A stretch of DNA of 62,161 nt, taken from NCBI GenBank assembly GCA_018222605.1, contig JAAEZZ010000014.1:1-62161 (forward strand), read 5' to 3'. The translations under genes and the position numbers were made by a program. Shown here piece after piece: positions 50,633 through 60,376 of this stretch. The first letter of the stretch is position 1, and each line of letters starts with the position of its first letter. The notes under the pieces were generated by a model, which was not told where the DNA came from, searched no databases, and was given only the letters and a program-made list of their open reading frames with translations. This stretch comes from Alphaproteobacteria bacterium (lineage in GTDB: Bacteria; Pseudomonadota; Alphaproteobacteria; Caulobacterales; Hyphomonadaceae).

Positions 50633-52242
50633 TGCGTATCTCCAGGCCGGGAATGGCTGAGCCGCCAGGACAGCAGGATCACCGGCAACAGACCTGCCAG
50701 CGTGATCAGCAGGGAGGGCAGCGCCGCCGCCGCCAGCCGCTCATCACTGGCATAGGCATTCGCCCGCACAGACAGCGTGTCCCAATTGAACGGGCGCAAC
50801 ATCAGCGTCGCGGGCAGCTCTTTCAGGGATTCAACAAACAGGATCAGCGCACCAGCCATGGCGCCTGATAGCGCGACCGGCAGGTCTACGGAAACCGCGC
50901 GCCGCAGTGGCGAGGCGCCAAGGCTTTCAGCGGCATAGCCCATGGAGGCCGGGGCCCGTCCCAGTGCGGCCACCATCGGCTCTGCGCCGGATGTCGTGAA
51001 CCGGCTGGCATAGACCCAGGCCAGCGCGACAATCGCCCCGGCCCCGGTCAGCGTCACGCCCAGCTGCCCCATTACCAGCAGCGCGCCCAGTGCCAGCACA
51101 GCGCCCGGAATGGCATAGCCCGTCGACGCCATGAGGCGCGCAAAGCCTGCCACCAGTCCGCTCTGCCGCGCAGTCAGCGCAATCGTCAGCGCCAGCACAA
51201 AGGCCAGCGCCGCACCGGAACCCGCAAGGATCAGCGTATTGATCAGCGCCTGCCCGATCGGCGCAATCTGGTCATGGCTCTCAAGGCTCAGCCAGATCAG
51301 CCGCGACACCGGCAGGAAGAACGCGACCAGAAACACCAAGCCGCAAAATGCGCTCGCCGCCAGACCTGCGCCCAGTGGCAGCTTGGTGCGGGACACCGTG
51401 CGCCAACGGGTGGAGCTTTGCTGACTGCCTGCCCGCCCGCGCGTGTGGCGCTCGGTCAGGATCAGCGCGATCACGATCACCACCAGGATCAGCGCCAGAC
51501 GGGACGCCGCCGCCGGTTCGCCAAAGCTCTGCCAGGCGCGCACAATGCCGAAGGTCAGCGTCGGCACGCCAAGATATTCCGCTGCGCCATAGTCTGCTGC
51601 CGCTTCCATCAGCGTCAGCGCCAGACCTGCCGCAATTGCCGGGCGCGCGGCGGGCAGCGCCACCTGCCAGAACCGGCGGGCACTGCTGGCGCCCAGGCTA
51701 CGCGCCGCTTCCAATGCGCAGACAGATTGCGACACAAACGCCGACCGGGCCGTCAGATAGACATAAGGGTACAGCGCGCAGGTCAGCACAAAGGCCAGGC
51801 CCGGCAGGCTGCGCATGTCCGGGAACCAATAGTCGCGTGCCGACAGGCCCGTCGCCTCGCGGATCGCCATCTGGAACGGCCCCATCAGGCCCATCAGATC
51901 AGCATAGGCATAGGCCAGCACATAGCCGGGCGCCGCCAGCGGCAGAATCAGCAGCCATTCAAAAAGGCCCCGGCCCGGAAAGCGATACATCGTGACCAGC
52001 CATGCGGCCGGAACCGCAACAGCCAGGGTCATGATGGCGGTTAATGCCAGCGTGCCCAGCGTGCCCAGCGTATAGCCGGTCAGCAGTGTGTCGCGGATGT
52101 GCACCCACACATCGCCGCCGCCATACACCAGCCCCGCAATCAGAGTGGCAATGACCGGCACAGCAATGATCAGGCCCGCCAGAAAGGCGGGCCCGTCAAC
52201 GCTTCGAAATCTGAAGCTGCGAAGGTGTGTCAAGCTGGTCAA
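50629..52242 (-). CDS. fbpB: ferric iron ABC transporter permease (fused double permease)
   Basis: The 537-residue protein has about 12 helices and two binding-protein-dependent permease domains. Each has an EAA-like loop (EAARSLGASSARRFWQVALP and AAESLGASPLRRAVSVDLPV). The length and duplication are typical of FbpB. It lies 6 bp after fbpA and overlaps fbpC by 4 bp. Confidence 0.92.
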   Translation of the reverse strand: MTSLTHLRSFRFRSVDGPAFLAGLIIAVPVIATLIAGLVYGGGDVWVHIRDTLLTGYTLGTLGTLALTAIMTLAVAVPAAWLVTMYRFPGRGLFEWLLILPLAAPGYVLAYAYADLMGLMGPFQMAIREATGLSARDYWFPDMRSLPGLAFVLTCALYPYVYLTARSAFVSQSVCALEAARSLGASSARRFWQVALPAARPAIAAGLALTLMEAAADYGAAEYLGVPTLTFGIVRAWQSFGEPAAASRLALILVVIVIALILTERHTRGRAGSQQSSTRWRTVSRTKLPLGAGLAASAFCGLVFLVAFFLPVSRLIWLSLESHDQIAPIGQALINTLILAGSGAALAFVLALTIALTARQSGLVAGFARLMASTGYAIPGAVLALGALLVMGQLGVTLTGAGAIVALAWVYASRFTTSGAEPMVAALGRAPASMGYAAESLGASPLRRAVSVDLPVALSGAMAGALILFVESLKELPATLMLRPFNWDTLSVRANAYASDERLAAAALPSLLITLAGLLPVILLSWRLSHSRPGDTQ

Positions 52243-52248
52243 GACGGC

Positions 52249-53313
52249 TTAGTTCCAGCCAGCCCGGTCATAAATCGCCTGCGCCTCGCCCTGATTCTCG
52301 CCCAGCTTGTTCAGCGGGAAGACGCTCTCCTTGAACTCGGCCGGCAGCAATTCCAGCCCCTCAGGCATCTTGGCGCCCTCAATCAGCGGCACTTCCTTGG
52401 TCTCCGTCGTCAGCAGGCCCTGGCCTTCCGGCGTGGTCAGCCATTCGATGAAGCGCAGCGCATTCTCGCGGTTCGGCGAATTGGCCGCCACGGCCGCGCC
52501 GGTCACGTTCACATGCGTGCCCCAGCTATCCTGTTGCGGAAAAGAGAGTTTCGTCTTGCTGGCGGCGGCGCGCTGCGTGGAAGAGCCCTGCATCATGCGC
52601 ACCCAGTAATAGTGATTGGTCAGCGCGACCGAGCATTCACCGGCGGCAATCGCCTCGATCTGGGTCGTGTCACCCCCTTGCGGCGGGCGGGCGAAATTCT
52701 CCACCACGCTGCGCGCCCAGGCGGCGGCGCTGTCTTCGCCCATTCGGTCGATCAGTTCGCCCATCAGGGACAGATTGTAGATGTTCGTGGAAGAGCGCAT
52801 GCACACTTCGCCGTCGAAATCGGCGCTGGCGAGGTCGGCATATTCATCCACCTGCTTCGGCGTCACGCGCTCGGGATCATAGACGATCACGCGGAAGCGC
52901 TTGGTCAGGCCATACCAATTGCCTGCCGGATCGCGGAAATGTTCCGGCACCACCTTGTCCAGCACGTCGGAATTGGCGGGCTGTGTCAGGCCGGCTTCCT
53001 CAAACCTGTATAGCGTGCCGGCATCGGAGGAGATGATCACATCGGCGGGGCTGTTTGCGCCCTCGGCCTTCATCGCCTCCAGCAGCTCAGCCGCCCCGGA
53101 CTCCCGGAAACGTACCTTGATGCCGGTTTCGGTTTCGAACTGCTTGTACATCTTCTTGTCGGAATCATAGTGCCGCGCGGAATAGACGTTCAGCACGCCA
53201 GCGGACTCTGCAGCAGGCGTTACAGGCGCATCACTTTCAGCCGGCGCCTCCGCCGGGCCACCGCAGGCGGCCAGAAACAGGGCGGCTGTCGCAAGGGGCG
53301 CATACCATTTCAT
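52249..53313 (-). CDS. fbpA: ferric iron ABC transporter substrate-binding lipoprotein
   Basis: The 354-residue protein has a lipoprotein signal (lipobox LAAC, Cys17). The type-II periplasmic-binding fold follows: LNVYSARHYDSDKKMYKQFE, GVKVRFRESGAAELLEAMKA-like, ADVIISSDAGTLYRFEEAGL. The iron-ligand tyrosine pair of FbpA/FutA proteins is visible in LTNHYYWVRM. It binds Fe3+ and delivers it to FbpBC. It is first in the operon and is preceded by a Fur-box-like dyad at 53360-53376. Confidence 0.92.
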   Translation of the reverse strand: MKWYAPLATAALFLAACGGPAEAPAESDAPVTPAAESAGVLNVYSARHYDSDKKMYKQFETETGIKVRFRESGAAELLEAMKAEGANSPADVIISSDAGTLYRFEEAGLTQPANSDVLDKVVPEHFRDPAGNWYGLTKRFRVIVYDPERVTPKQVDEYADLASADFDGEVCMRSSTNIYNLSLMGELIDRMGEDSAAAWARSVVENFARPPQGGDTTQIEAIAAGECSVALTNHYYWVRMMQGSSTQRAAASKTKLSFPQQDSWGTHVNVTGAAVAANSPNRENALRFIEWLTTPEGQGLLTTETKEVPLIEGAKMPEGLELLPAEFKESVFPLNKLGENQGEAQAIYDRAGWN

Positions 53314-53359
53314 GGAACAATCTTTCTCTTCTCAGCGTTAGATCCCCGTTCAAACACAG

Positions 53360-53376
53360 TTGAGAATGAATCGCAA
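53360..53376. promoter_or_regulatory. Fur-box-like dyad upstream of fbpABC
   Basis: TTGAGAATGAATCGCAA agrees with the pattern TTGAGAATNATTCTCAA at all but two defined positions. It sits 47 bp upstream of the fbpA start. Iron-dependent repression of the importer is the natural reading, though Irr or RirA control is possible in this class. Confidence 0.6.
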
Positions 53377-53538
53377 CAAGACAAGGTAGCGACCTTTTGC
53401 CCGTTTCTTGCACATTCCGCCAAAAAGAAATGTCCCGGAGTGTGAAACTTCTATGGCAATGCAAATTTTGCATTAAGGATGAACCGCCTAGAAAGGGCGT
53501 TCATAAAAAGGCCACACGGCACAGAATGTGGGGAAGTG

Positions 53539-53793
53539 ATGAGTGATATTATTGTCGATCTGGCACTTGGATCACCAGAGGAAGACGCAAAACTGGCCGC
53601 CGCGCTGGATTCGTTTCTCAGCGAGCACATTACCCGCAATCCCATGTCGGATGACTATCCGCAAATGATCGTCCGCACCGCTGTCTGCCCCCTGGGCAAC
53701 ATGCACAAGGAAATCATTTTCCAGAGCCAGAAATGGGCGGAAGCCTTTCAGAGTTTCTGGGAAATCCAGAAAATGCAGGCGAGTGCGGCCTGA
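53539..53793 (+). CDS. small conserved hypothetical protein
   Basis: The 84-residue soluble protein reads MSDIIVDLALGSPEEDAKLA, then ALDSFLSEHITRN, then MIVRTAVCPLGNMHKEIIFQ. I do not recognise a family. The ATG at 53539 follows GGGGAAG; a longer frame from 53479 is possible, but its N-terminal part looks non-coding. It lies between the fbp operon, read away from it, and thiO. Confidence 0.55.
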   Translation: MSDIIVDLALGSPEEDAKLAAALDSFLSEHITRNPMSDDYPQMIVRTAVCPLGNMHKEIIFQSQKWAEAFQSFWEIQKMQASAA

Positions 53794-53831
53794 ACATTCA
53801 ATTCCTTGAAGAAATGGCCTAAACAGCGCGC

Positions 53832-54986
53832 ATGACCCGCGCCGATGGCCCTTCTGATTCCCTGCCCCGCGTCGCCATAGCTGGCGCAGGCATTATCGGC
53901 CTCAGCTGCGCGCTGGAACTCGCCTCACGCGGCGCTGCGGTCACCCTCTATGACCCCAACACACCCGGACGCGGGGCCAGCTGGGCCGCCGCCGGCATGA
54001 TCGCCCCGGCCTATGAGGCCGCTTGCGAGCCCGGCGTGCATCCACGCCTGTTTGAGCTTTGCCTGGAAAGTGCGGCCCTGTGGCCCGGCTTTGCCGAACG
54101 ACTTCAGCGCGATAGCGGGGTACATCTCGGCTATTCCGCCGGGCCTTCGCTCGCGGTCGCCGCCGATGACACCACCGCGCAGCACCTTTCCGGCATTCTC
54201 GAAAACCTGAAAGCCAAGGGTCTGCCCGGCGAGCAGCTCAGCCTTGAGGACGCCCGCCAGATCGAACCGGCCTTGGCGCCGGATCTGATCCGTGCCCTGA
54301 AGCTTGAAACCGATGGCTATGTGAACAACCGCGCCGTCGTCACCGCCCTGCTGACCCGGTGCGAGCGTCATGCGAACATCACACTTGAGCGCGCCCCCGC
54401 GCCGCTGCAATCGCGCGGCAGTGAGCTTGCCATTGAAGGCCATGACCTCTTGCTCGTCACTGCCGGCTGGCAAAGCGCTGTGCTGAAAGTGGAAGAGCGC
54501 GGACAGCACTTCAGCCTCGTCAACTGGGATACCACGCTGGACGAGATCGACTCCTATGGCGGCCAGATGCTGTCTGTGGAGCGGCGCGAGGATCATCCGT
54601 CCACCACGCTGCGTGCGGGCGTCATCTATATGGTGCCGCGCGGAGACCTGCTGGTCATCGGCGCCACGATGGAACCCGGTCGCACCGAAGGTATGCCGGA
54701 TACGGAAAGCATTGCCACCCTGCTGGAGAATGCCGCCCGCATCGTGCCGTCTGTTGCAGGGGCCCGTATCACCGATACCTGGTCCGGCGTGCGCCCCGGC
54801 ACACCGGATCTTGCGCCCTTCCTGGGGCGTACAAGGCAGGCAAACATGTTCGTCGCCGCAGGCCATTATCGCAATGGCATCCTGCTCGCCCCGCTGACCG
54901 CCCGCATTCTGGCAGACCAGATGCTCGGCCATCAGACCAGCGAGCTTGCCAACGCCTTCTCGCCTGCGCGCCTTCTGCCCGCCTGA
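53832..54986 (+). CDS. thiO: glycine oxidase ThiO-like FAD-dependent amine oxidase
   Basis: The 384-residue DAO-fold enzyme has the FAD-binding motif VAIAGAGIIGLSCALELASR, the ThiO-typical ASWAAAGMIAP and the C-terminal YRNGILLAPLTARI. ThiO oxidises glycine to iminoglycine for the thiazole of thiamine. No other thi genes are in the window, so a different amino acid oxidase role cannot be excluded. A GATCCGTCC..CTGCGTGCGGGCGTCATCTATATGGTGCCGCG region encodes the conserved GVIYMVPRGD turn. Confidence 0.8.
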   Translation: MTRADGPSDSLPRVAIAGAGIIGLSCALELASRGAAVTLYDPNTPGRGASWAAAGMIAPAYEAACEPGVHPRLFELCLESAALWPGFAERLQRDSGVHLGYSAGPSLAVAADDTTAQHLSGILENLKAKGLPGEQLSLEDARQIEPALAPDLIRALKLETDGYVNNRAVVTALLTRCERHANITLERAPAPLQSRGSELAIEGHDLLLVTAGWQSAVLKVEERGQHFSLVNWDTTLDEIDSYGGQMLSVERREDHPSTTLRAGVIYMVPRGDLLVIGATMEPGRTEGMPDTESIATLLENAARIVPSVAGARITDTWSGVRPGTPDLAPFLGRTRQANMFVAAGHYRNGILLAPLTARILADQMLGHQTSELANAFSPARLLPA

Positions 54987-55134
54987 TCCAAAAAATATTT
55001 CCCATTCTCCTTGATCGCGGCCTGAAAATGCGTATCTAAACGCTTCGACCGCAGAGAGCTCTTGGAGGCCAGACACATGGATATCGCAAAGCCCACCGCT
55101 TCGCTGACCCTATCCATGACCCTTCGGCTTCCCC

Positions 55135-56712
55135 ATGTCCATTTCTCTCACGCTCGACTCCCTCTCCCTCACAACGCCTGACGGCACGCCACTTTTTGAC
55201 GGCCTGACCCTGTCGCTCGGCCGCGAACGCATTGGCCTTGTCGGCCGTAATGGCTGTGGCAAGTCCACCTTGCTGCGCGCCATCGCCGGAGAAGTCGATC
55301 CCGCCCGCGGCAACCTCTCCGTACACGGCCGCATAGGCCGCCTCGCCCAGATTGCGGACGAAACGCTCACCGTCTCCGAAGCGCTCGGCGCGGCAGAGGG
55401 CCTTGCCGTGCTTGCCCGCATGACGGCTGGCGACGGTACGCTGGAAGATGCAGAGGCCGCCGACTGGACGCTGGAACCTCGCCTCGATGCCGCCCTGTCC
55501 TCAACCGGCCTGCGGGACATGCCCCTGGACACGCCCCTCTCCCAGCTCAGTGGCGGGGAACGCACGCGTGTCATGATCGCCCGCCTGCTGCTGGAACAGC
55601 CGGACATCCTGTTGCTGGACGAGCCAACCAACAATCTCGATACGGAGGGCCGAACCGCCATCGCCTCCCTGTTGCAGGACTGGCGAGGCGGCGCGATCAT
55701 TGCCAGCCATGATCGAAACCTTCTGGAACACATGGACCGGATCGTTGAGCTTTCCCCTATCGGCGTTACCGTCTTTGGCGGCGGCTGGAGCGAGTTCCGC
55801 GAGGCCCGCGACGCTGCCCGCGCCCAGGCCGAGGCAGACCTCACTCGCTCCGTGAACGCCCTGAAACGCACCGAGGCAGACGCCCAGCGCGCAAAGGAGA
55901 AACAGGACCGCCGCGACAAGGCCGGCCGCAGCACCCGCGCCAAAAGCGCTGAGCCTAAAATGCTGCTCGACAAGCGCCAGGAACGCGCCGAACACACCGC
56001 CGCACGCGGCAACCAGCTAGCTAGCCTTCAGGCCGCCGATGCCGCCGCCTCACTTGAAGCCGCCCGCGCCTGTGTCGAGATCACCGCCCCGATCACGATG
56101 GAGCTGCCGCCCGTCCACCTGCCTGCCAGCAAGGACATTCTCACCGCCACGGGCATCACCACCGCCTTTGATGGCCGCCGCCTGTTCGGCCCGCTCAGCT
56201 TCACCCTGCGCGGGCCTCGCCGCCTTGCCATTTCCGGCCCCAACGGTTCCGGCAAGACCACGCTCATGCGGATGATCCTCGGCGAAATCGCCCCCGCTTC
56301 CGGCACGCTCCACCGCCACACGGATCGCATCGCCCGGCTCGACCAGCATGTCAGCCTTCTGCCCCGCGAGGGCTCCATTCTGGACGCCATCCGCGCCGTC
56401 CAGCCGCATCTGACCCTGAATGAAGCGCACGCCGCGCTCGCCCGCTTTGCCTTCCGCAACACCGCCGCGCACCAGCCGGTCGCCACCCTCAGCGGCGGAG
56501 AGCGCCTGCGCGCCGGGCTCGCTGCCATCTTCGCCGCGCCAGAGCCGCCGGAGCTGCTCTTGCTGGACGAGCCGACCAACCATCTCGACATGGACACGAT
56601 CGAGGCCCTCGAAGCCGCCCTCACCGCCTATGACGGCGCCCTGATCACCATCAGCCACGACCCGAATTTCCTCCGCGCCATCGGCATCGACAGCGAGATC
56701 ACCCTGCCCTGA
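55135..56712 (+). CDS. ABC-F family ATPase
   Basis: The 525-residue protein has two ABC domains and no membrane segment. Walker A sites are GRNGCGKST and GPNGSGKTT. Signatures are LSGGERTRVMIARL and LSGGERLRAGLAA. Walker B sites are LLLDEPTNNLDT and LLLDEPTNHLDM. A basic helical linker (ALKRTEADAQRAKEKQDRRD) joins the domains. ABC-F proteins act on the ribosome, in translation control or antibiotic protection. The subfamily cannot be set by eye. Confidence 0.92.
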   Translation: MSISLTLDSLSLTTPDGTPLFDGLTLSLGRERIGLVGRNGCGKSTLLRAIAGEVDPARGNLSVHGRIGRLAQIADETLTVSEALGAAEGLAVLARMTAGDGTLEDAEAADWTLEPRLDAALSSTGLRDMPLDTPLSQLSGGERTRVMIARLLLEQPDILLLDEPTNNLDTEGRTAIASLLQDWRGGAIIASHDRNLLEHMDRIVELSPIGVTVFGGGWSEFREARDAARAQAEADLTRSVNALKRTEADAQRAKEKQDRRDKAGRSTRAKSAEPKMLLDKRQERAEHTAARGNQLASLQAADAAASLEAARACVEITAPITMELPPVHLPASKDILTATGITTAFDGRRLFGPLSFTLRGPRRLAISGPNGSGKTTLMRMILGEIAPASGTLHRHTDRIARLDQHVSLLPREGSILDAIRAVQPHLTLNEAHAALARFAFRNTAAHQPVATLSGGERLRAGLAAIFAAPEPPELLLLDEPTNHLDMDTIEALEAALTAYDGALITISHDPNFLRAIGIDSEITLP

Positions 56713-56810
56713 GGCATTTCGGACAAAGCGACGCATCCGACCCGGAAAGCATGTCAAACCGGCCGCCTCAACACTAGATTGAACGCATCCCACCATGAAG
56801 GGGAACCGAC

Positions 56811-57215
56811 ATGACCGCCTCATGCTCCCAGGACCTGATCGTCTTTGACGGCTATTGCGTGTTCTGTTCGGGCTTTGCGCAATTCATGACCCGGCATGAC
56901 AAGACCCGGCGCTTCCTGTTTGTCACCGCTCATTCCCCGACAGGACAAGGCCTCTACCAGAAATACGGTCTGGACCCGGAGGAAATGGAAACCAATATCG
57001 TGATCATTGATAACGTCGCCTACACGCATATGCGCGCCTTCACGGCGGCCATGGGCACGCTCGGCTGGCCATGGCGCGCGGCGCGCGTGCTGAACCTGTT
57101 GCCGCGTGGCTTTGCCAAACGCCTCTATCTGTTCATCGCACGCAACCGCTATCGGCTGGGCCGGCGCAGCTGCCCCATGCCCTCGCCCGAATTGAAGGCC
57201 CGGCTGATTGAGTAG
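56811..57215 (+). CDS. DCC family thiol-disulfide oxidoreductase-like protein (DUF393)
   Basis: The 134-residue protein has the DCC motif LIVFDGYCVFCSGF at the N-terminus, SPTGQGLYQKYG, and the C-terminal basic region RLYLFIARNRYRL. DCC proteins are thioredoxin-like with a CxxC pair; physiological substrates are not known. Its stop overlaps the start of the next gene by 8 bp, so the two are translationally coupled. Confidence 0.88.
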   Translation: MTASCSQDLIVFDGYCVFCSGFAQFMTRHDKTRRFLFVTAHSPTGQGLYQKYGLDPEEMETNIVIIDNVAYTHMRAFTAAMGTLGWPWRAARVLNLLPRGFAKRLYLFIARNRYRLGRRSCPMPSPELKARLIE

Positions 57216-58872
57216 GCGCATTCTCATCATTGGCGGATATGGCGTGTTCGGAGGGAAACTGGCGAGCGCCCTCACCACTGATCCCGCCTTTGACGTCATC
57301 GTCGCGGGCCGCAATCTGGACAAGGCCGCCGCCTTTTGCGCAGGCACGCCCTGCCGCCCGCTGCAGATTGATACGCATGCAGAAGACCTGTCCATCCGGC
57401 TCGCCGCAGAGACGCCCTTCATCATCGTCGATGCGTCCGGCCCGTTCCAGCAGCGGGGCGAGGCTGCTTACCGCGTCGCAGAGGCCGCCCTGGCCGCCGG
57501 CGCACATTATCTGGACCTGTCAGACGACGCCGCCTTCACCGCCGGCATCACGGCGCTGGACGATACTGCCCGCGCGCACTCCCTTGCGGTGCTTTCCGGC
57601 GTTTCCAGTGTCCCGGCGCTCTCGTCGGCGGCGGTCACGCGCCTCGCCGAAGGGCTATCCGAAATTGACCATATCGAAAGCGTGATCCTGCCCGGCAACC
57701 GCGCCCCGCGCGGGCTGTCCGTCGTGCAGGCCATCGTTAGCCAGGCCGGGCGGCCCCTGCGCCTCTGGCAGGCCGGGCACTGGACTGAGGTGCCCGGCTG
57801 GGGAGACCTCACCGCCCTCAGCCTCTCCCTCCCCGGTGCCCCGTCCCTTCGGGGCCGCTGGGCCAGTCACATTGGCGCGCCGGACCTTCAGCTTTTTCCT
57901 GCGCATTTCCGGGCCCGCTCGGTCAGCTTCCGCGCGGGGCTGGACCTGAAACTGATGCATGGCGGGCTGACCCTTCTGTCGCGGCCCGTACGGTGGGGCT
58001 GGCTGCGCAGCCTCTCGCCCTTCGCCCGGCCACTGAAATGGATGGCCGACCGGCTGGAAGCTTTTGGCTCTTCCACCGGCGGCATGCGCGTCTCCGTCAC
58101 CGGCCTGACACCCACAGGCGAGCCGGAGCGACGCGACTGGACCCTGATCGTGGAGGATGGCGACGGCCCCGCCATTCCCGCCATCCCGGCGGAAATCCTG
58201 TGCCGCAAGCTCGCCGCGGGTGAGGTGCCGCCAGGTGCCCGCCCCTGCCTGGCAGAGTTCACGCTGGAGGAGGCCGAACGCGCCCTCTCCCGCCTGCGCG
58301 TCACGACCGGGCTCAGGGAAGCGCCTGCGCCTTTCCTCTTCACCTCCATTCTGGGTGACGACTTCAACCGCCTGCCCCCGCCGATCCAGCAGCTTCACGC
58401 CGTCAGCCATGCCCGCCGCTGGACGGGCCGCGCCCACATCACACGCGGCACCAGCCTTCTCTCCCGGCTCGCCGGGGCCTGTGCCGGCTTCCCGCCTGCC
58501 GGTGACGACGTGCCCGTCACGGTCAGCATGCTGCGCAAGGGCAATACGGAAATCTGGCAGCGTACTTTCGGCGGGCACAGTTTCCGCTCCTACCTCTCCG
58601 CCGCCTCTACCCCCGGCAGCGGCCTGATGCGAGAGCGCTTTGGCCTGCTTAGCTTCACCATAGATCTTGGCGCTCGCGCGGATGGGCTCTCCTATCCTGT
58701 GAAGTCGGCTCGCCTGCTTGGCCTCGTGCCCCTGCCCGCCTTCCTGCGCCCGCGCAGCACCACGGCAGAGACTGTGGACGGTCATGGCCGCGCCTGCTTC
58801 GACGTGCGCATCGACCTGCCTGTTGGCGGCCATGTCGTCACCTATTCCGGCTGGCTGCAACCGAGCGATTAG
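57208..58872 (+). CDS. saccharopine dehydrogenase-like NAD(P)-binding protein with DUF4166-like C-terminus
   Basis: The 554-residue protein has an N-terminal Rossmann fold (RRILIIGGYGVFGGKLASAL, VAGRNLDKAAAFC) and a saccharopine-dehydrogenase-like domain (VDASGPFQQRGEAAYRVAEA, LSGVSSVPALSSAAV). The C-terminal 190 residues (from about 365, FNRLPPPIQQLHA..GRAHITRG) fit DUF4166. The reaction is unknown. The start is TTG at 57208, inside the DCC gene, the only start that keeps the nucleotide-binding N-terminus intact. Confidence 0.8.
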   Translation: MSRRILIIGGYGVFGGKLASALTTDPAFDVIVAGRNLDKAAAFCAGTPCRPLQIDTHAEDLSIRLAAETPFIIVDASGPFQQRGEAAYRVAEAALAAGAHYLDLSDDAAFTAGITALDDTARAHSLAVLSGVSSVPALSSAAVTRLAEGLSEIDHIESVILPGNRAPRGLSVVQAIVSQAGRPLRLWQAGHWTEVPGWGDLTALSLSLPGAPSLRGRWASHIGAPDLQLFPAHFRARSVSFRAGLDLKLMHGGLTLLSRPVRWGWLRSLSPFARPLKWMADRLEAFGSSTGGMRVSVTGLTPTGEPERRDWTLIVEDGDGPAIPAIPAEILCRKLAAGEVPPGARPCLAEFTLEEAERALSRLRVTTGLREAPAPFLFTSILGDDFNRLPPPIQQLHAVSHARRWTGRAHITRGTSLLSRLAGACAGFPPAGDDVPVTVSMLRKGNTEIWQRTFGGHSFRSYLSAASTPGSGLMRERFGLLSFTIDLGARADGLSYPVKSARLLGLVPLPAFLRPRSTTAETVDGHGRACFDVRIDLPVGGHVVTYSGWLQPSD

Positions 58873-58958
58873 GCTTATTGCGTGCCCCTGACGCAGCGCG
58901 ATTGCTGGACGGGCGCGCAGCTCGGCCTTAAGTCTTTGCCTCAGGAGGACCACGCCAC

Positions 58959-60131
58959 ATGCATCAGATCGCCCCGATGAGTGAAGACCAGGCCGCCATC
59001 AAGGCCGCCGTCGAGAAAACGCTCGAGCCTTTCAATGATGAATACTGGGCCAAAACAGACGAAACCGGCGACTGGCCGGAAGAATTCTGCGACGCCATGG
59101 CCGCGGGCGGCTGGCTGGGCATTGCCTTCCCGGAAGAATATGGCGGCGCGGGCCTCGGCCTGAAGGAAGCGGCCCTGATGATGCAGACCGTCACGCGCAC
59201 CGGCGCGGGCTATTCCGGTGCGTCTGCCATCCACCTCAATATTTTCGGGCCAAAACCGCTGGAGAAATTCGGCAATGTCGAACAGAAGCAGGAAAACCTG
59301 CCCAAGATCATCTCCGGCCAGGAGAAGATGTGCTTTGCCGTGACAGAGCCGAATTCCGGCCTCGACACGTCCAGCCTGGAGACCAAGGCAGAGCGCACCA
59401 ATACCGGCTACACCATCAATGGCCGCAAGATCTGGACGACCGGGGCCCAGCGCGCCGACAAGATCCTGATCATCGCGCGCACCACGCCGAAAGACCAATG
59501 CGCCAAGCCCTATATGGGCCTCTCCCTGTTCTACACAGATCTTGACCGCGGCAAGATCGAGGCAAACCCGATCCCGAAAATGGGCCGCAAGGCGGTCGAG
59601 TGCAACACGCTGTTCATTGACGGTCTGGAAGTGCCGAAGGAACATCTGATCGGCGAGGAAGGCGCGGGCTTCAAATATCTGATTCAGGGCCTGAACCCCG
59701 AACGTGTTCTGTTCGCGGTCGAAAGCATCGGCCTCGGCTTTGCCGCGCTGGAGCGGGCTGCTCAGTATGCGAAGGACCGCGTCGTGTTCGGCCGCCCCAT
59801 CGGCCAGAACCAGGGCATCCAGCACCCGCTCGCCAGGGCCTGGGCAGAACTGTCCGCCGCCGAACTGCTCGCCTACAAGGCCGCCGGCCTCTATGATGAG
59901 GGCCTCGATTGCGGGGCGGAGGCAAATGCCGCGAAATATCTCGGCACTGAGGCCGGCTTCCGCGCCTGCGAGACCGCCGTGCTGACCCATGGTGGCATGG
60001 GCTATGCCAGGGAATACCATGTCGAGCGCATGATGCGCGAAGCCATGCTCGCCCGCATCGCCCCGGTCAGCCGCGAAATGATCCTCAACTTCATCGCCGA
60101 ACGCGTCCTCGGCCTGCCGAAGAGTTACTAA
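58959..60131 (+). CDS. acyl-CoA dehydrogenase
   Basis: The 390-residue flavoenzyme has the family signatures CFAVTEPNSGLDTSSLETKA, GRKIWTTGAQRADKILIIAR, RVLFAVESIGLGFAALERAA, YAKDRVVFGRPIGQNQGIQH and the C-terminal GGMGYAREYHVERMMREA. It oxidises an acyl-CoA to the enoyl-CoA; chain specificity is not evident. AGGAGG lies 10 nt before ATG 58959. The stop overlaps the convergent small gene by 4 bp. Confidence 0.94.
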   Translation: MHQIAPMSEDQAAIKAAVEKTLEPFNDEYWAKTDETGDWPEEFCDAMAAGGWLGIAFPEEYGGAGLGLKEAALMMQTVTRTGAGYSGASAIHLNIFGPKPLEKFGNVEQKQENLPKIISGQEKMCFAVTEPNSGLDTSSLETKAERTNTGYTINGRKIWTTGAQRADKILIIARTTPKDQCAKPYMGLSLFYTDLDRGKIEANPIPKMGRKAVECNTLFIDGLEVPKEHLIGEEGAGFKYLIQGLNPERVLFAVESIGLGFAALERAAQYAKDRVVFGRPIGQNQGIQHPLARAWAELSAAELLAYKAAGLYDEGLDCGAEANAAKYLGTEAGFRACETAVLTHGGMGYAREYHVERMMREAMLARIAPVSREMILNFIAERVLGLPKSY

Positions 60132-60376
60132 TTGATCTGGAACCGCCGCCGGATCGCAAGGCCCGACAGGAAGACCAGAATGATCGCGGTCAGCGACTGA
60201 AAACTCGCCAGCAGGCGCAGACCGATCGGCGTGCCATCTCTATAGGCACGAAGCTCAAATCCATCGCCCAACTGCTGCTGGCAGGTTTCCTGTGCCGGGC
60301 CGGTCAGCGGGTCCAGCATCTGGCCAATCGCCGTACACGGATCAGGCGTGTCCCATGGCCCGATTGGAAAAATCAA
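60128..60376 (-). pseudogene. C-terminal membrane-anchor fragment, probably broken off the pentapeptide-repeat gene
   Basis: The 82-residue frame on the minus strand overlaps the end of the pentapeptide-repeat gene by 35 bp in another frame. Its end (RLLASFQSLTAIILVFLSGL then AIRRRFQIN) resembles the single-helix tail that closes many alphaproteobacterial pentapeptide-repeat proteins. Its only start is a TTG with no ribosome site. I read it as the original C-terminus separated by a frameshift and probably a deletion. It could instead be a small independent membrane protein. Confidence 0.45.

Noticed and set aside
53925..55076. 383-codon minus-strand frame
   Set aside because: Antisense shadow of the thiO gene without family motifs.
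58941..60020. 359-codon minus-strand frame
   Set aside because: Antisense shadow of the acyl-CoA dehydrogenase gene.
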